Shown here one piece after another: positions 1 through 9,243 of a DNA stretch of 64,000 nucleotides. Below the pieces are notes generated by a model. It saw only the letters and a program-made list of their open reading frames with translations, searched no databases and was not told the origin of the DNA. The stretch lies in the NCBI RefSeq assembly GCF_963668215.1, contig NZ_OY764190.1:4030001-4094000 (forward strand). Direction: 5' to 3'. This DNA comes from an uncultured Desulfosarcina sp. (GTDB lineage Bacteria; Desulfobacterota; Desulfobacteria; Desulfobacterales; Desulfosarcinaceae). The first letter of the stretch is position 1; the number at the start of each line of letters is the position of its first letter. Made by a program: the position numbers and the translations under genes.

Positions 1-63
1 GCGTACATGGACCATAATTTGCTTGACCGCCAATGGCTGCCTGTGCATAATCGGTTGACCTGA
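1..63 (+). CDS. possible C-terminal tail of an upstream gene (partial)
   Basis: Frame 1 is open from the window edge to a TGA at 61-63, giving 20 codons that end in a plausible C-terminus. The rest of the gene would lie outside the window. So short an open frame can arise by chance, and nothing in it identifies a family. Confidence 0.25.
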   Translation, partial: AYMDHNLLDRQWLPVHNRLT

Positions 64-181
64 AAGAGTAATATTCAACAATAGGTTATGAGGCATCATC
101 ATTGCCGCGGTGGCGCAAGTTCGCTGTTGTACCTCCCGATCATCCCAACTGCAAGGGTATTCATCGAAAGACGACGAATCC

Positions 182-2137
182 ATGAAAAAGAAAATTCTGG
201 TTGTCGATGACAACCGCATGATCCTCAAATTCCTATCCAATCTTCTCGAAGGCAAGGGCCATGAAGTTCAAACCTGCGAAGACGGCCTGAGCGCCCTGAG
301 CCTGCTTACCCGTTATCGTCCGGACATCGTTTTCGTCGACCTCATCATCCCCAAGATCGGGGGCGACAAACTCTGTCAGATCATTCGGACCATGGAGCAC
401 ATGCGCAACTGCTACCTGGTGATCATTTCGGCCGCAGTGGCCGAAATGGACCTCGATTTCCGGAAAATCGGGGTGAACACCTGCATCGCCAAGGGCCCCT
501 TCGGCCAGATGGGCAAACATGTGCTGGCCGCCATCGAGGACGCCAACGCGCCTTCCAAACCGATTTCGGAACAGGAGATTCGCGGCATCGCGTCGATGGA
601 CGGCATTCCGGTCTACGCCCGGCGAATGACCAAGGAGCTGCTTGGCCGCAACCGCCATCTGGAAACCATTCTGGAAAGCATGAACGAGGGTATCGTCGAA
701 GTGTATACCGGGCGCGTGGTATACGCGAATACCGCAGCGGTAAAGCTCTTCGGCATCCCTTTGGAAAACCTGCTCTCCGCCGAACCCCGGGAACTTTTCG
801 ACGAAGCGGACAGACCGCGCATCGAAGGGCTGCTGGAGAACGACAAGGGGGAGCGACCAACGGTTGGACTGACCCGCCCCCTGGAACTCAACGGGCGCCA
901 GTTGGTTATCCGCAGCTTTCCGGTGAAGCGGGAAGCGGACACGACGATTCTTTTGATCACGGATGTCACCGACCGGCGCAACCTGGAGTACCAGCTGCAG
1001 CATGTGCGGCGCATGGACGCCATCGGAAACCTGGCCGGCGGCATCGCCCACAACTTCAACAACCTGCTGATGGGGATCCAGGGGAATGTCTCGATTCTCA
1101 TCCAGGACAAATCCCCCGGCGATCCCGGCTACGATGAACTGGCCGGCATGGAACGCTGCATCGACAGCGGCGCCAACCTGACCCGCCAACTGCTCAGTTT
1201 TGCCAAGGGGGGGCGCTATTCCCTCGATCTGATGGATATCAACGAAATTATCGAGGGCTCTACGGGGATGTTTGCCCGCACCCGCAGAGAAATTCACGTG
1301 GTCTGCCGCCTGCAGGAAGATCCGATCATGGCGGAGGTGGACGCCGCCCAGATCGAACTGGCTTTGATGGACCTGTATGTCAACGCCTGGCATGCCATGT
1401 CCGCGGGGGGAACCCTGACCGTTTCCGCGTCCCCGGTCAGTCTCGATGATACTTTTGTCAAACCCTACCACCTGGCTGCGGGCAGATACGTCAGGATCGA
1501 TGTGGCCGACACCGGATCGGGGATGGACGCCAAGACCATCGAACGGATATTCGAACCCTTTTTCACCACCCGCCCCATGGGAGAGGGAACCGGGCTGGGC
1601 CTGGCCTCGGTATTCGGGATTATCAAACGTCACCACGGAGTCATCACCGTAGAAAGCCAGGTGGGCCGCGGGACGACGTTTTCGGTTTATCTTCCCATGG
1701 CCCGCATCCTCGAAAAACCCAGGGAAAAGGACAAACAGCGGGTCGTCACCTCGGAAAAACGTCCGAAAAAGGGATCGGGAACCATCCTGGTTGTCGATGA
1801 CGAAGAGTACATTCTCAATGCCGACAAGGCCATGCTCAACGAGCTGGGCTATGAAGTGCTGCTGGCCGGCGGTGGAAAAGAAGCCCTGCGCGTGTTCGAG
1901 GAAAACCAGGATCGCATCAAGCTGCTGATCCTGGATCTGATCATGCCGGACCTGGGTGGCGAAATCGTTTACGACCGAATCAAGGCCATCAAACCTGATG
2001 TTCGTGTGATTCTTTCCTCCGGATACAGCATCGAGGGGCAGGCCGAATCCATCCTGAAAAAAGGGTGCGACGGTTTCATTCAAAAACCATACAACCTCAG
2101 CCAACTGGCCCGGAAGATCGAGGAGATTCTTTCCTGA
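182..2137 (+). CDS. hybrid sensor histidine kinase, REC-PAS-HisKA-HATPase-REC
   Basis: Cytoplasmic hybrid kinase of 651 residues. An N-terminal receiver has the acidic pair DD at 9-10, phospho-acceptor Asp53 and Lys104. A PAS domain lies at about 160-265. The HisKA H-box is GGIAHNFNNLL with His290, of the AHxFNN type. The ATPase domain has its N box near 401, DTGSGM at 443-448 and GTGLGLA. A second receiver at about 533-650 has Asp585. The frame stays open upstream to 110, but the ATG at 182 begins directly with a receiver strand (MKKKILVVDD), so I chose it. The next hybrid kinase starts 3 bases after the stop, so the two are surely co-transcribed and probably share a phosphorelay (inference). 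No signal input beyond PAS can be named. Confidence 0.9.
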   Translation: MKKKILVVDDNRMILKFLSNLLEGKGHEVQTCEDGLSALSLLTRYRPDIVFVDLIIPKIGGDKLCQIIRTMEHMRNCYLVIISAAVAEMDLDFRKIGVNTCIAKGPFGQMGKHVLAAIEDANAPSKPISEQEIRGIASMDGIPVYARRMTKELLGRNRHLETILESMNEGIVEVYTGRVVYANTAAVKLFGIPLENLLSAEPRELFDEADRPRIEGLLENDKGERPTVGLTRPLELNGRQLVIRSFPVKREADTTILLITDVTDRRNLEYQLQHVRRMDAIGNLAGGIAHNFNNLLMGIQGNVSILIQDKSPGDPGYDELAGMERCIDSGANLTRQLLSFAKGGRYSLDLMDINEIIEGSTGMFARTRREIHVVCRLQEDPIMAEVDAAQIELALMDLYVNAWHAMSAGGTLTVSASPVSLDDTFVKPYHLAAGRYVRIDVADTGSGMDAKTIERIFEPFFTTRPMGEGTGLGLASVFGIIKRHHGVITVESQVGRGTTFSVYLPMARILEKPREKDKQRVVTSEKRPKKGSGTILVVDDEEYILNADKAMLNELGYEVLLAGGGKEALRVFEENQDRIKLLILDLIMPDLGGEIVYDRIKAIKPDVRVILSSGYSIEGQAESILKKGCDGFIQKPYNLSQLARKIEEILS

Positions 2138-2140
2138 GCG

Positions 2141-4795
2141 ATGAAACCCGATAAGGAACAGACCGGCACGCGGCGGTTGGAAAGCAGCGTCCTTGTTTTA
2201 AGCGTGGCCGTGGTGCTGGTCTATTGGATCGTCGATTCGCTGCTGTTCGCCCTGACCACCGAAGGCGGTACATTTTTCAGCCGCGTTATCCATCCGGGGA
2301 TCGACGAGGTGCTCAGCCGGTTGCTGGTTATCTGTTTTTTCATGTTTTTCGGATCCCACGTGGGGCACACCCTTCGCCAGCGGCAGGAAGCGGATGAGGC
2401 CCTGGCCGGCATTGAAGAGAAGCACCGTACGATCATCGAGAATATCGAAGACGGCTACTATGAGATCGATCCGACAGGCCGATTTGCCGTTTTCAACGAT
2501 TCCTTCAGAAGAATCACGGGATACCCGGCCGGCCAGCTCCGGGAGTTGGACTACCGGCGGCTGCTGACGCCTGCGGAGACGGAGAAGGTGATCGGCACGT
2601 TCAATAAGGTCGATCGTACGGGCCGGGCCACCAAGGATCTGGGGTTTGTCGTCGTTCGCAAGGACGGTGCCCTGCGGTGGGTGGAAACCTCGGTATCTCC
2701 CATTCGGGGACAGGGAGGCGCAGCCGCTGGTTACCGGGGGATTTTACGGGATGTGACCCGTCGGCGCCAGGCGGACGCCTTGAATCAGGAGAAGATGGCT
2801 GCCGAGGCGGCCAGCCGCTCCAAGAGCGAATTTCTGGCCAACATGAGCCATGAGATCCGGACGCCGCTCAACGCCATCATCGGCATGGTGGAACTGCTGC
2901 TGGGCACTTCTCTCTCCCATGAACAGCGGGAAGACCTCAAAGTGGTCCATTCGGCCGCCTACTCCCTGCTTGCGGTGATCAACGATATCCTCGATTTTTC
3001 TAAAATCGAGGCCGGCAAACTGGAGTTGGAGCGCTCGGCGTTCAATTTGAGGGATTTTCTCGGTGAGGCCTTGAAAATTCTAGCCGTTAAAGCCCACGAG
3101 AAGGACCTCGAACTGGCCTACCGTGTCGCGCCGGATGTTCCCGACCGGCTGATTGGAGACGCCCATCGTTTTCGACAGGTACTGCTCAACCTCGTTGGCA
3201 ATGCCCTCAAGTTCACCGATTCCGGCGAGATTGTCGTCCTGGCCCAAAAAAAGTCCATTCAGGGTAACCGGCTGGTGTTGCAGGTGGCTGTCCGGGATAC
3301 CGGCGTAGGCATCCCCACCGGCAAGCAGGCCCTGATATTCGAAGCCTTCCGACAGGCGGACGGCAGCACCAGCCGAAAGTACGGCGGTACGGGGCTGGGG
3401 CTGGCCGTATCTTCTCAGCTCGTCAATCTGATGGGAGGGCAGATCGGCGTCAAGAGCGAGTTGGGCAAGGGCAGCATTTTCCATTTCAGCGTCGATTTCG
3501 ATGTGGATGAGGAGTTCATGGCTGTCGACGGCACCGCCTTGCCGGAGGAGATTGATCCCAGCGGTCTGCGCGTCCTGGTGGTCGACGACAACGCGACCAA
3601 TCTGAAAATATTGTGCGAAATGCTGGCCAGCTGGAAGGCGGTGCCCAAACCGGCAGCCTCTGTGGAAGACGGACAGGCGCTGCTGGAAAAAGAGAAAAAG
3701 AGCGGCACCGGCTATGAACTGGTACTGATCGATTCGGACCTTGCCCGGCCGGGAGCGTTTTCCCTGGTCAAAACGATCCAGGCGTCGGCCGGGAAGCCGC
3801 CCCGGATCATCGTTATGCTCACCACGAAAACGGTGAAAGAGGCGGACCGATTCCAGGAGGTCGGCGTCTGTGCCACGGTGACCAAACCGGTGCGTCCATC
3901 CGACCTGCTGGATGCGATTATCCAGGCGCTTTACGCCGATGATCCCGGTTTCAAGATGCCGGAAGGCAGAAGCAGCCTCGGTCCGGATCTCACACTGCCT
4001 CCGCTCGACCTTCTCGTTGCCGAGGATACGCCGTTCAACCAGAAATTCATCCGACGTCTGCTGGAAAACTGGCACTGCCGGGTTGCCATCGTCGAAAACG
4101 GTCGACTGGCCATCGATGCGCTCGCCGATCGCGATTTCGATCTGGTGCTCATGGATGTTCAGATGCCTGAAATGGACGGTCTGACCGCCACGGCGCGGAT
4201 CCGCGAACTGGAAAAAGGGACCGGCCGCCATGTGCCTATTATCGCCATGACGGCGCATGCCATGCGAGGAGACCGGGAACGCTGCATTGGTGCCGGAATG
4301 GACGACTATATTTCCAAACCCATCTCCGCCGCGTCTCTGATCGAAACCATCCGCCGGGTGGTTCCCCTGTTCGAAAAAGACCCGGATCAGGAAGGTCCAA
4401 AAGCCTTGCCGGTATCTGCCGACGACGGCGGTGAACTGAAGACGCTTTTGGCCGCGTTCAACAATGACGGCGACTTTTTCAGGGACGTCGCCGATATGTT
4501 CATCAGCGACTATCCGCCCCTGGTGGACACCGTGGGTCGGGCCATCGACAAAAAGGACCGGGATCTGCTGCGCCGAACGGCCCACGCCTTAAAGGGCATG
4601 GCCCGCAACTTTCAGGTCGATGCTGCGGCGGATGCCGCATTGCAGCTGGAACAGGCCGCCGACCGGGAGGCGTTCGACGAAGCTGGTAATTTGTCCCGGA
4701 AGCTGGGTGACGAGTTGAAGGTTTTTGAGAGCCATCTAAGGAAGATGATCGCGGCTGTCGGAGTCGAAGGAGGGGGGAGGCGGGGTGCGGGGTGA
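2141..4795 (+). CDS. membrane hybrid histidine kinase, PAS-HisKA-HATPase-REC-REC-HPt
   Basis: A BarA-like phosphorelay kinase of 884 residues. Two hydrophobic segments (about 14-37 and 58-72) flank a very short periplasmic stretch, so sensing is probably through the membrane or the PAS domain (about 92-205). The H-box is MSHEIRTPLNA with His237; an ATPase domain follows with DTGVGI and GTGLGLA. The first receiver (about 475-590) keeps VVDDN and an LID acceptor site but is divergent around the acceptor. The second (about 620-745) is canonical with LMDVQMPEMDG. A C-terminal HPt domain has AHALKG as the phosphorylated-histidine motif. It starts 3 bases after the preceding hybrid kinase. The HPt output partner is not in the window unless it is the response regulator at 9244. 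Confidence 0.92.
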   Translation: MKPDKEQTGTRRLESSVLVLSVAVVLVYWIVDSLLFALTTEGGTFFSRVIHPGIDEVLSRLLVICFFMFFGSHVGHTLRQRQEADEALAGIEEKHRTIIENIEDGYYEIDPTGRFAVFNDSFRRITGYPAGQLRELDYRRLLTPAETEKVIGTFNKVDRTGRATKDLGFVVVRKDGALRWVETSVSPIRGQGGAAAGYRGILRDVTRRRQADALNQEKMAAEAASRSKSEFLANMSHEIRTPLNAIIGMVELLLGTSLSHEQREDLKVVHSAAYSLLAVINDILDFSKIEAGKLELERSAFNLRDFLGEALKILAVKAHEKDLELAYRVAPDVPDRLIGDAHRFRQVLLNLVGNALKFTDSGEIVVLAQKKSIQGNRLVLQVAVRDTGVGIPTGKQALIFEAFRQADGSTSRKYGGTGLGLAVSSQLVNLMGGQIGVKSELGKGSIFHFSVDFDVDEEFMAVDGTALPEEIDPSGLRVLVVDDNATNLKILCEMLASWKAVPKPAASVEDGQALLEKEKKSGTGYELVLIDSDLARPGAFSLVKTIQASAGKPPRIIVMLTTKTVKEADRFQEVGVCATVTKPVRPSDLLDAIIQALYADDPGFKMPEGRSSLGPDLTLPPLDLLVAEDTPFNQKFIRRLLENWHCRVAIVENGRLAIDALADRDFDLVLMDVQMPEMDGLTATARIRELEKGTGRHVPIIAMTAHAMRGDRERCIGAGMDDYISKPISAASLIETIRRVVPLFEKDPDQEGPKALPVSADDGGELKTLLAAFNNDGDFFRDVADMFISDYPPLVDTVGRAIDKKDRDLLRRTAHALKGMARNFQVDAAADAALQLEQAADREAFDEAGNLSRKLGDELKVFESHLRKMIAAVGVEGGGRRGAG

Positions 4796-4799
4796 TAGC

Positions 4800-4844
4800 C
4801 GATGGTTGAGGGAAGATGGATGATGGACGATGGTTGAGGGAAGA
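4800..4844. repeat. 17-bp direct repeat, two copies
   Basis: The same 17 bases, beginning CGATGGTTGAGGG, occur at 4800-4816 and 4828-4844. They sit just past the stop of the hybrid kinase in the short convergent gap before the minus-strand gene at 4896. The local purine-rich GATG/GAAG composition suggests slippage-generated sequence. No function is evident. Confidence 0.6.
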
Positions 4845-4895
4845 GATCGGTTCGGTTTTCGTCCCTCCTCCCTCGTCCCGCTTCCATCGGTCCGT

Positions 4896-5246
4896 TCAGT
4901 CTTCCGACTCCCGCGTGTCCACAATGATGTGGCGCAGCATCTCCCAGGCCTGTTCTTCTTTGAGACGCTCTTGGGCTTCCTTATCGTCGCGGTTTCCCCG
5001 GCCGGTCGTGTAGACGATGGCTTCCCGGCCGTCCGGCCGCCGGATGGTTTTCACGCCCATGGTTTTTTGAGGGGTTTCGCAGGGCCGGGACTGTGCTCGG
5101 ATTTCGCTTTCCAGCATCATCTGAATGGTCGTCTCGGAGACGCCGTTTTCTTTGAGCAGCAGAATCTCCTCGGCGGTCAACGCCGCCGAAGCGGCGGGCA
5201 TCCCTAAAAGCAAGCCGCTAAGGGCAAATAGAGCGATGGATTTCAT
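4896..5246 (-). CDS. small secreted protein, function unknown
   Basis: Predicted 116-residue exported protein. The first 22 residues form a typical Sec signal peptide (MKS, hydrophobic core ALFALSGLLLG, then a likely ASA-A cleavage). The mature part begins with a helix-rich segment containing an ExxLLLKENGVSETTIQMML pattern, which resembles the short helical repeats of small periplasmic proteins. It also contains RRPDGREAIVYTTG and a charged C-terminus. The ATG at 5246 follows an AAGGTGA ribosome-binding site. It converges with the hybrid kinase and is divergent from the ACT gene. I do not recognise a named family. Confidence 0.7.
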   Translation of the reverse strand: MKSIALFALSGLLLGMPAASAALTAEEILLLKENGVSETTIQMMLESEIRAQSRPCETPQKTMGVKTIRRPDGREAIVYTTGRGNRDDKEAQERLKEEQAWEMLRHIIVDTRESED

Positions 5247-5440
5247 GGGTTCACCTTGGGTTGGGGCTTGACAGAATTCGTTCTTTTTTGCGATCGTATA
5301 CGATAAAAAATAGCAATATTATTGGATTGTTGTCAAACGCTTCGGACGGTGTCGCCGCCGGGCGTCAACCTTCGTGCCTGTCCCGGCTGCATTTTCTGCC
5401 GCCGATTCCGGGCAGGTAATATTCAAGAGGGGGAGGGGCC

Positions 5441-5896
5441 ATGAAAAAACTGAAACAGATCGTCATTTCCATCGAGAATTCACCGGGTCGCCTTTATGAA
5501 GTGACCCATGCACTGGGGAATGCGGGCATCAACCTCAGGGCGTTGAATCTCGTGGACACCGGCGCCTTCGGTCAGTTGCGGCTGCTGGTTTCCGACGTGG
5601 CCAAAGCCCGCCAACTGCTCATGGAGATGCACATTCCCGCCATGGTGAACGAAGTCGTCGCCGCCGAGATCGAGGATCGCCCCGGTCAGTTGGCCGTGGT
5701 GCTCAAGCCGATTCTGGATGCCAATATCCAGGTGGTGTTCATGTACGCCTTTTTGAGACAGAGCCGTGAGCAGGCGGTCATGATCTTCCGGTTTTCCGAT
5801 AATGACCGGGCCATCGCGGTCATGCAGGAAAACGGGGTTAATCTGCTGGACTCCAAGCAGTTCGGTATCCTCGAAAATTCGGACCTCGATTCCTGA
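5441..5896 (+). CDS. tandem ACT domain protein
   Basis: A 151-residue protein made of two ACT domains (about 5-70 and 72-140). Each has the start typical of the fold: the first reads QIVISIENSPGRLYEVT and the second VVAAEIEDRPGQLAVV, with Gly-Arg/Gln-Leu at the ligand-binding turn. Stand-alone double-ACT proteins usually bind amino acids and act as regulatory subunits or sensors. Here it lies 17 bases upstream of a PAS/GAF histidine kinase, so it may be co-transcribed with it and could supply a metabolite signal (inference). The ATG at 5441 follows GAGGGGGAGGGG, a strong ribosome-binding site. Confidence 0.88.
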   Translation: MKKLKQIVISIENSPGRLYEVTHALGNAGINLRALNLVDTGAFGQLRLLVSDVAKARQLLMEMHIPAMVNEVVAAEIEDRPGQLAVVLKPILDANIQVVFMYAFLRQSREQAVMIFRFSDNDRAIAVMQENGVNLLDSKQFGILENSDLDS

Positions 5897-5913
5897 CGCC
5901 GGCGGCCACTCCC

Positions 5914-8214
5914 ATGACTGCCGACTCACCGAAATCCGATCCCGCCCGGGATGACGAAGATGTATTCCGGGAACGTTTCCGGGTGCTTCTCGAGGATGTG
6001 GCCGACGGGTTTTACGAAACCGATTTGAAAGGCGAATTCCGGTTTTTCAATAATGCCCTGTGCCGCATTTTCGGTTACACGGCCGAGGAGATCCGGGGTC
6101 GCAACTACCGGGAATTCATGGACGCGGAAAATGCACTCTACGCCTATACCATGTTCAACCGGTTGTACGAATCCGGCCAGATCCCCGAAGGCATCATCTG
6201 GAAAATCATACGCAAGGACGGTGAGGAAAGGATCCTGGAAATATCGGTCAGCCTGATTGTTGACCGCCAGGGCAGGAAAACCGGCTTTCAGGGAGTGGCC
6301 CGGGATGTCACCCGCAAGATCGCCGACCAGCAGGAGCTGGAGACTTCCCAGAAACGTTCCCACGACCTCTATCGAGCCAGTCGCCAGGCCGAACGACGCT
6401 ACCGGGCGTTTCTCGAATTTCTGCCCGATCCGGTCTTCGTTTTCAATCTGGACGGCACGGTTTCTTATCTCAACCCGGCTTTCGAACGGGTTTTCGGCTG
6501 GAAACTGACCGAGTTGGAAGGCCGGCGTATTCCTTTCGTGCCCGAAGCGGAAAAAGAGCACACCCGGCAGGGTATCAAGAAATTGCTTGCCGAAAAGGTG
6601 CTCCATGGCTTTGAAACCCGGCGGCTGACCAAGGATGGTCGCCTGCTGGACATCGTTGTCGATGGGGCGGTTTTTTACGATGAAGACGACCGCCCGGCCG
6701 GCCAGGTCATCACCCTGCGGGACGTAACCGCCCGCAAACGGGCCGAGCAGACCAACCAGGCCCTGTTCCGCATTGCCCAGGCCCTGCACCGCTACGCCCA
6801 GTTGGAGCCGATGCTGGCCTACATCACCCGCCAGGTCCAGCAACTGATCCGCGTCGACGGCGCCATGGTGATTCTCATCGACGAAAAAGCCGGAGAATTC
6901 TACATTCCGGTGGCGGCCTACGAAGACCGGGAAACCGGCAGCAAGATGCAGGAAATCCGGTTTCCCATGGACAAGGGGGTGGCCGGGCAGGTGTACCGGA
7001 CCGGGCGGCCGCTGATCGTTCCCGACACCTCCCAAAGCCCGTATTTTTACGGCGAGGTGGACAAGCAGGCCCAGTTCCACCACAAGAATATGCTGGATGT
7101 GCCCCTGCGCGTGCAGGATCGTATGATCGGCGTTTTGTGCGCGGTCAACAAAAAGGAGAGCGCCTTTGGCGATGCCGATGTGGATCTGCTGTCTGCCGTG
7201 GCCAACCTGGTGGCGCTGCCCATCGAGAACGCCCGCATCAACGAGGCCCTGCAGCGAACCTATGACAATGTAAAAGGGCTCAACCGGGCCAAGGAGCAGG
7301 TGATCCATCATCTTTCCCACGAACTGAAAACCCCGCTTTCGGTGCTTTCGGCTTCGCTGGGCCTGCTGGAGAAACGGCTCGCCCCGGATTCGTCCGGTGA
7401 CAGGGACAGGCGCATCATGGCCCGGGCGCGGCGCAACCTCCAACGGCTGCTGGATATGCAGTACGAAATCGGCGACATGCTGCGGGAGCAGGACTACCGG
7501 GCCCACGGCATGCTCTCTTTCCTGCTCGACGCCTGCCGTGATATGCTGGTGACCCTGGCGGAAACGGAGCCGGGCAGCACCCGATTGCCCCGGGAAATTC
7601 AGGAAATCATCGACCGGGAGTTCGGAAAGGCGGATCTGCCTCGCGTTGAAATCACGCTGGATCGGATGGTCGGCCAATATCTGAAAGAAATCGAACCTCG
7701 GTTCGCCCACCGCCGCATTAAACTGGAGGCGCGTCTGGAGCCGGTCCCACCGGTGTGGCTGCCGGTGGAAGTGATGCAGAAAATCGTGGAAGGGCTGGTG
7801 AAAAACGCCATCGAAAATACGCCGGACCGGGGACGTGTGACGGTGGTGGTCGGAAATGGCGAAAAAGGACCCGTTTTCGAAGTAAAGGACCGGGGCGTGG
7901 GCATCACCAAGGAAAAGCAGCGCTTGATCTTCAACCACTATTTCGCCGCCGGAGAACCGTTGACCTACGCAACCCGAGCGCCGTATGACTTCAATGCCGG
8001 GGGCAAGGGATTCGATCTGCTGCGGATGACCATTTTCTCCGAGCGGTACGGATTCGATACGCGCATGATTTCCCGGCGCTGCCGGCACATTCCTTCGGAT
8101 GCCGACCTTTGTCCCGGAGACATCGACAAATGTGAGTATTGCCGCAGTCGGGCGGATTGCGAGGCCTCCGGGGGCACCCGCATGCAGATCCGGTTCCGGA
8201 CCGGTAAACCGTGA
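5914..8214 (+). CDS. sensor histidine kinase, PAS-PAS-GAF-HisKA-HATPase with Cys cluster
   Basis: Soluble 766-residue kinase. Two PAS domains (about 25-140 and 160-280) are followed by a GAF domain (about 290-430, with GVAGQVYRTG). The HisKA H-box LSHELKTPLSVL carries His469. The ATPase domain has KNAIENTP and DRGVGI, but instead of the usual GTGLGL lid it reads GGKGFDLLRM. After it, residues about 719-750 hold five cysteines in a C-x9-C-x6-C-x2-C-x5-C spacing. The H-to-ATPase linker is unusually long. The gene ends 3 bases before a second kinase, suggesting translational coupling. There is no receiver; the response regulator at 9244 is the nearest candidate partner. Confidence 0.9.
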   Translation: MTADSPKSDPARDDEDVFRERFRVLLEDVADGFYETDLKGEFRFFNNALCRIFGYTAEEIRGRNYREFMDAENALYAYTMFNRLYESGQIPEGIIWKIIRKDGEERILEISVSLIVDRQGRKTGFQGVARDVTRKIADQQELETSQKRSHDLYRASRQAERRYRAFLEFLPDPVFVFNLDGTVSYLNPAFERVFGWKLTELEGRRIPFVPEAEKEHTRQGIKKLLAEKVLHGFETRRLTKDGRLLDIVVDGAVFYDEDDRPAGQVITLRDVTARKRAEQTNQALFRIAQALHRYAQLEPMLAYITRQVQQLIRVDGAMVILIDEKAGEFYIPVAAYEDRETGSKMQEIRFPMDKGVAGQVYRTGRPLIVPDTSQSPYFYGEVDKQAQFHHKNMLDVPLRVQDRMIGVLCAVNKKESAFGDADVDLLSAVANLVALPIENARINEALQRTYDNVKGLNRAKEQVIHHLSHELKTPLSVLSASLGLLEKRLAPDSSGDRDRRIMARARRNLQRLLDMQYEIGDMLREQDYRAHGMLSFLLDACRDMLVTLAETEPGSTRLPREIQEIIDREFGKADLPRVEITLDRMVGQYLKEIEPRFAHRRIKLEARLEPVPPVWLPVEVMQKIVEGLVKNAIENTPDRGRVTVVVGNGEKGPVFEVKDRGVGITKEKQRLIFNHYFAAGEPLTYATRAPYDFNAGGKGFDLLRMTIFSERYGFDTRMISRRCRHIPSDADLCPGDIDKCEYCRSRADCEASGGTRMQIRFRTGKP

Positions 8215-8217
8215 GCC

Positions 8218-9048
8218 ATGACTGAAGAAAAGAAAAACAAAAACAGCGACCATCTATCTGCCGAAGGCCGGTTCTTTCGCGATATCGACGTGGAATTTCT
8301 CATCCACGAGTTGAAGGATCCCGTCGCCGTTATCGAAACCGCCGTTCGCATGCTTCTGGAAAAGCCCGATAAATACGGACCGCTGACCGGGCGTCAGCAG
8401 AAAACGCTCGAACGTGCCCTGCGCAATTCCAAAAAGGCGCGCGGCCTGCTTGCGGATCTGCTGGAGGTGGGACGGTCCGATGCCGGCTGCTTTCAGTGCT
8501 GCCACTTCAATGCGCTGGATGAGGTCAACGCGGTGCTGATGGAGACGCTGGAATCGGTGGACGCCGATCTTCAGGAAAATTTGGGCGGCGCTGCATCGGC
8601 ATCCGAGCGGGAAGCGCTTTTGGTCGGGGGCGGCATCCGAATCGGTTGCAGCGACGGCGCCCGCCAGGTCCGGTTATGCCAGGATCAGACCAAGTTCAGG
8701 CAGATTGTGGGCAACCTGATTAAAAACGCGCTCCAGCATCGCCGCCGGCGGTTGGATATCGGCATGGACTGCGTCGAGGATCGGCTGCTGGTAGAGGTGG
8801 TGGACGACGGCCCCGGCGTGGAAAAGGAGAACCGGGAGCTGATTTTCATGCGTTACACCCGCATGAAACCGTGCGCGACGCTGTCCAGGACCGGTCACGG
8901 CCTGGGGTTGGCCGGTGCGCGGATTCTGGCCCGCCGGATGGGGGGCGACATTACGGTGAAATGCGACCGCGGGCCGGGGGCGGTGTTCCGCTTTACGCTG
9001 CCGCTGGTTTTCGAGCAGCCCGAGGGATTGTCCGAACAGGGAATCTGA
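8218..9048 (+). CDS. small histidine kinase, HisKA-HATPase only
   Basis: A 276-residue kinase with no sensor domain. The H-box-like FLIHELKDPVAVI places His30 near the N-terminus. The ATPase part has NLIKNALQH, DDGPGVE and GHGLGLAGARILA. Between them, residues about 85-100 contain a CFQCCHF cluster, and a GGG-rich insert follows. It is separated from the previous kinase by 3 bases, so the two are almost certainly made together. The response regulator begins 195 bases downstream, across a palindromic element. Likely role: auxiliary kinase controlled by partner proteins (inference). Confidence 0.85.
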   Translation: MTEEKKNKNSDHLSAEGRFFRDIDVEFLIHELKDPVAVIETAVRMLLEKPDKYGPLTGRQQKTLERALRNSKKARGLLADLLEVGRSDAGCFQCCHFNALDEVNAVLMETLESVDADLQENLGGAASASEREALLVGGGIRIGCSDGARQVRLCQDQTKFRQIVGNLIKNALQHRRRRLDIGMDCVEDRLLVEVVDDGPGVEKENRELIFMRYTRMKPCATLSRTGHGLGLAGARILARRMGGDITVKCDRGPGAVFRFTLPLVFEQPEGLSEQGI

Positions 9049-9108
9049 ATCAACGGATCTTACCTGTTCACGGGGTTGAAACGCCCAATGAATTCAAAAC
9101 CTCGCACG

Positions 9109-9218
9109 GTAAGCGTTTACAGGGTGCCACAGATGCGCGGCGCCGGGCATGTAGATGTACTTTTTCGTACTTCGAATGCCCGGGAACAAAGCAGATGCGG
9201 TGCCCTGTGAACGCTTAC
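9109..9218. repeat. 110-bp nested inverted-repeat element
   Basis: The outer arms, 9109-9128 and 9199-9218, are inverted repeats matching at 17 of 20 positions; the left begins GTAAGCGTTTACAGGG. Inside are perfect 8-bp arms CCGGGCAT (9143-9150) and ATGCCCGG (9176-9183), and inside those GTAC/GTAC around a T-rich loop. The whole could fold into one long hairpin in DNA or RNA. It lies between the kinase stop (9048) and the response-regulator start (9244). It could be a small mobile palindromic (REP/MITE-like) element or an operator/mRNA structure. Confidence 0.8.
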
Positions 9219-9243
9219 AACGGATCGGAAAGGAAAAGGACCC

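Noticed and set aside
233..2104. A 623-codon open frame antisense to the first hybrid kinase
   Set aside because: It mirrors a strong coding frame in high-GC DNA; its protein has no domain pattern.
5926..8253. A 775-codon open frame antisense to the PAS/GAF kinase
   Set aside because: Same cause: shadow of a real gene. The translation is low-complexity His/Gly/Phe-rich and unlike any family.
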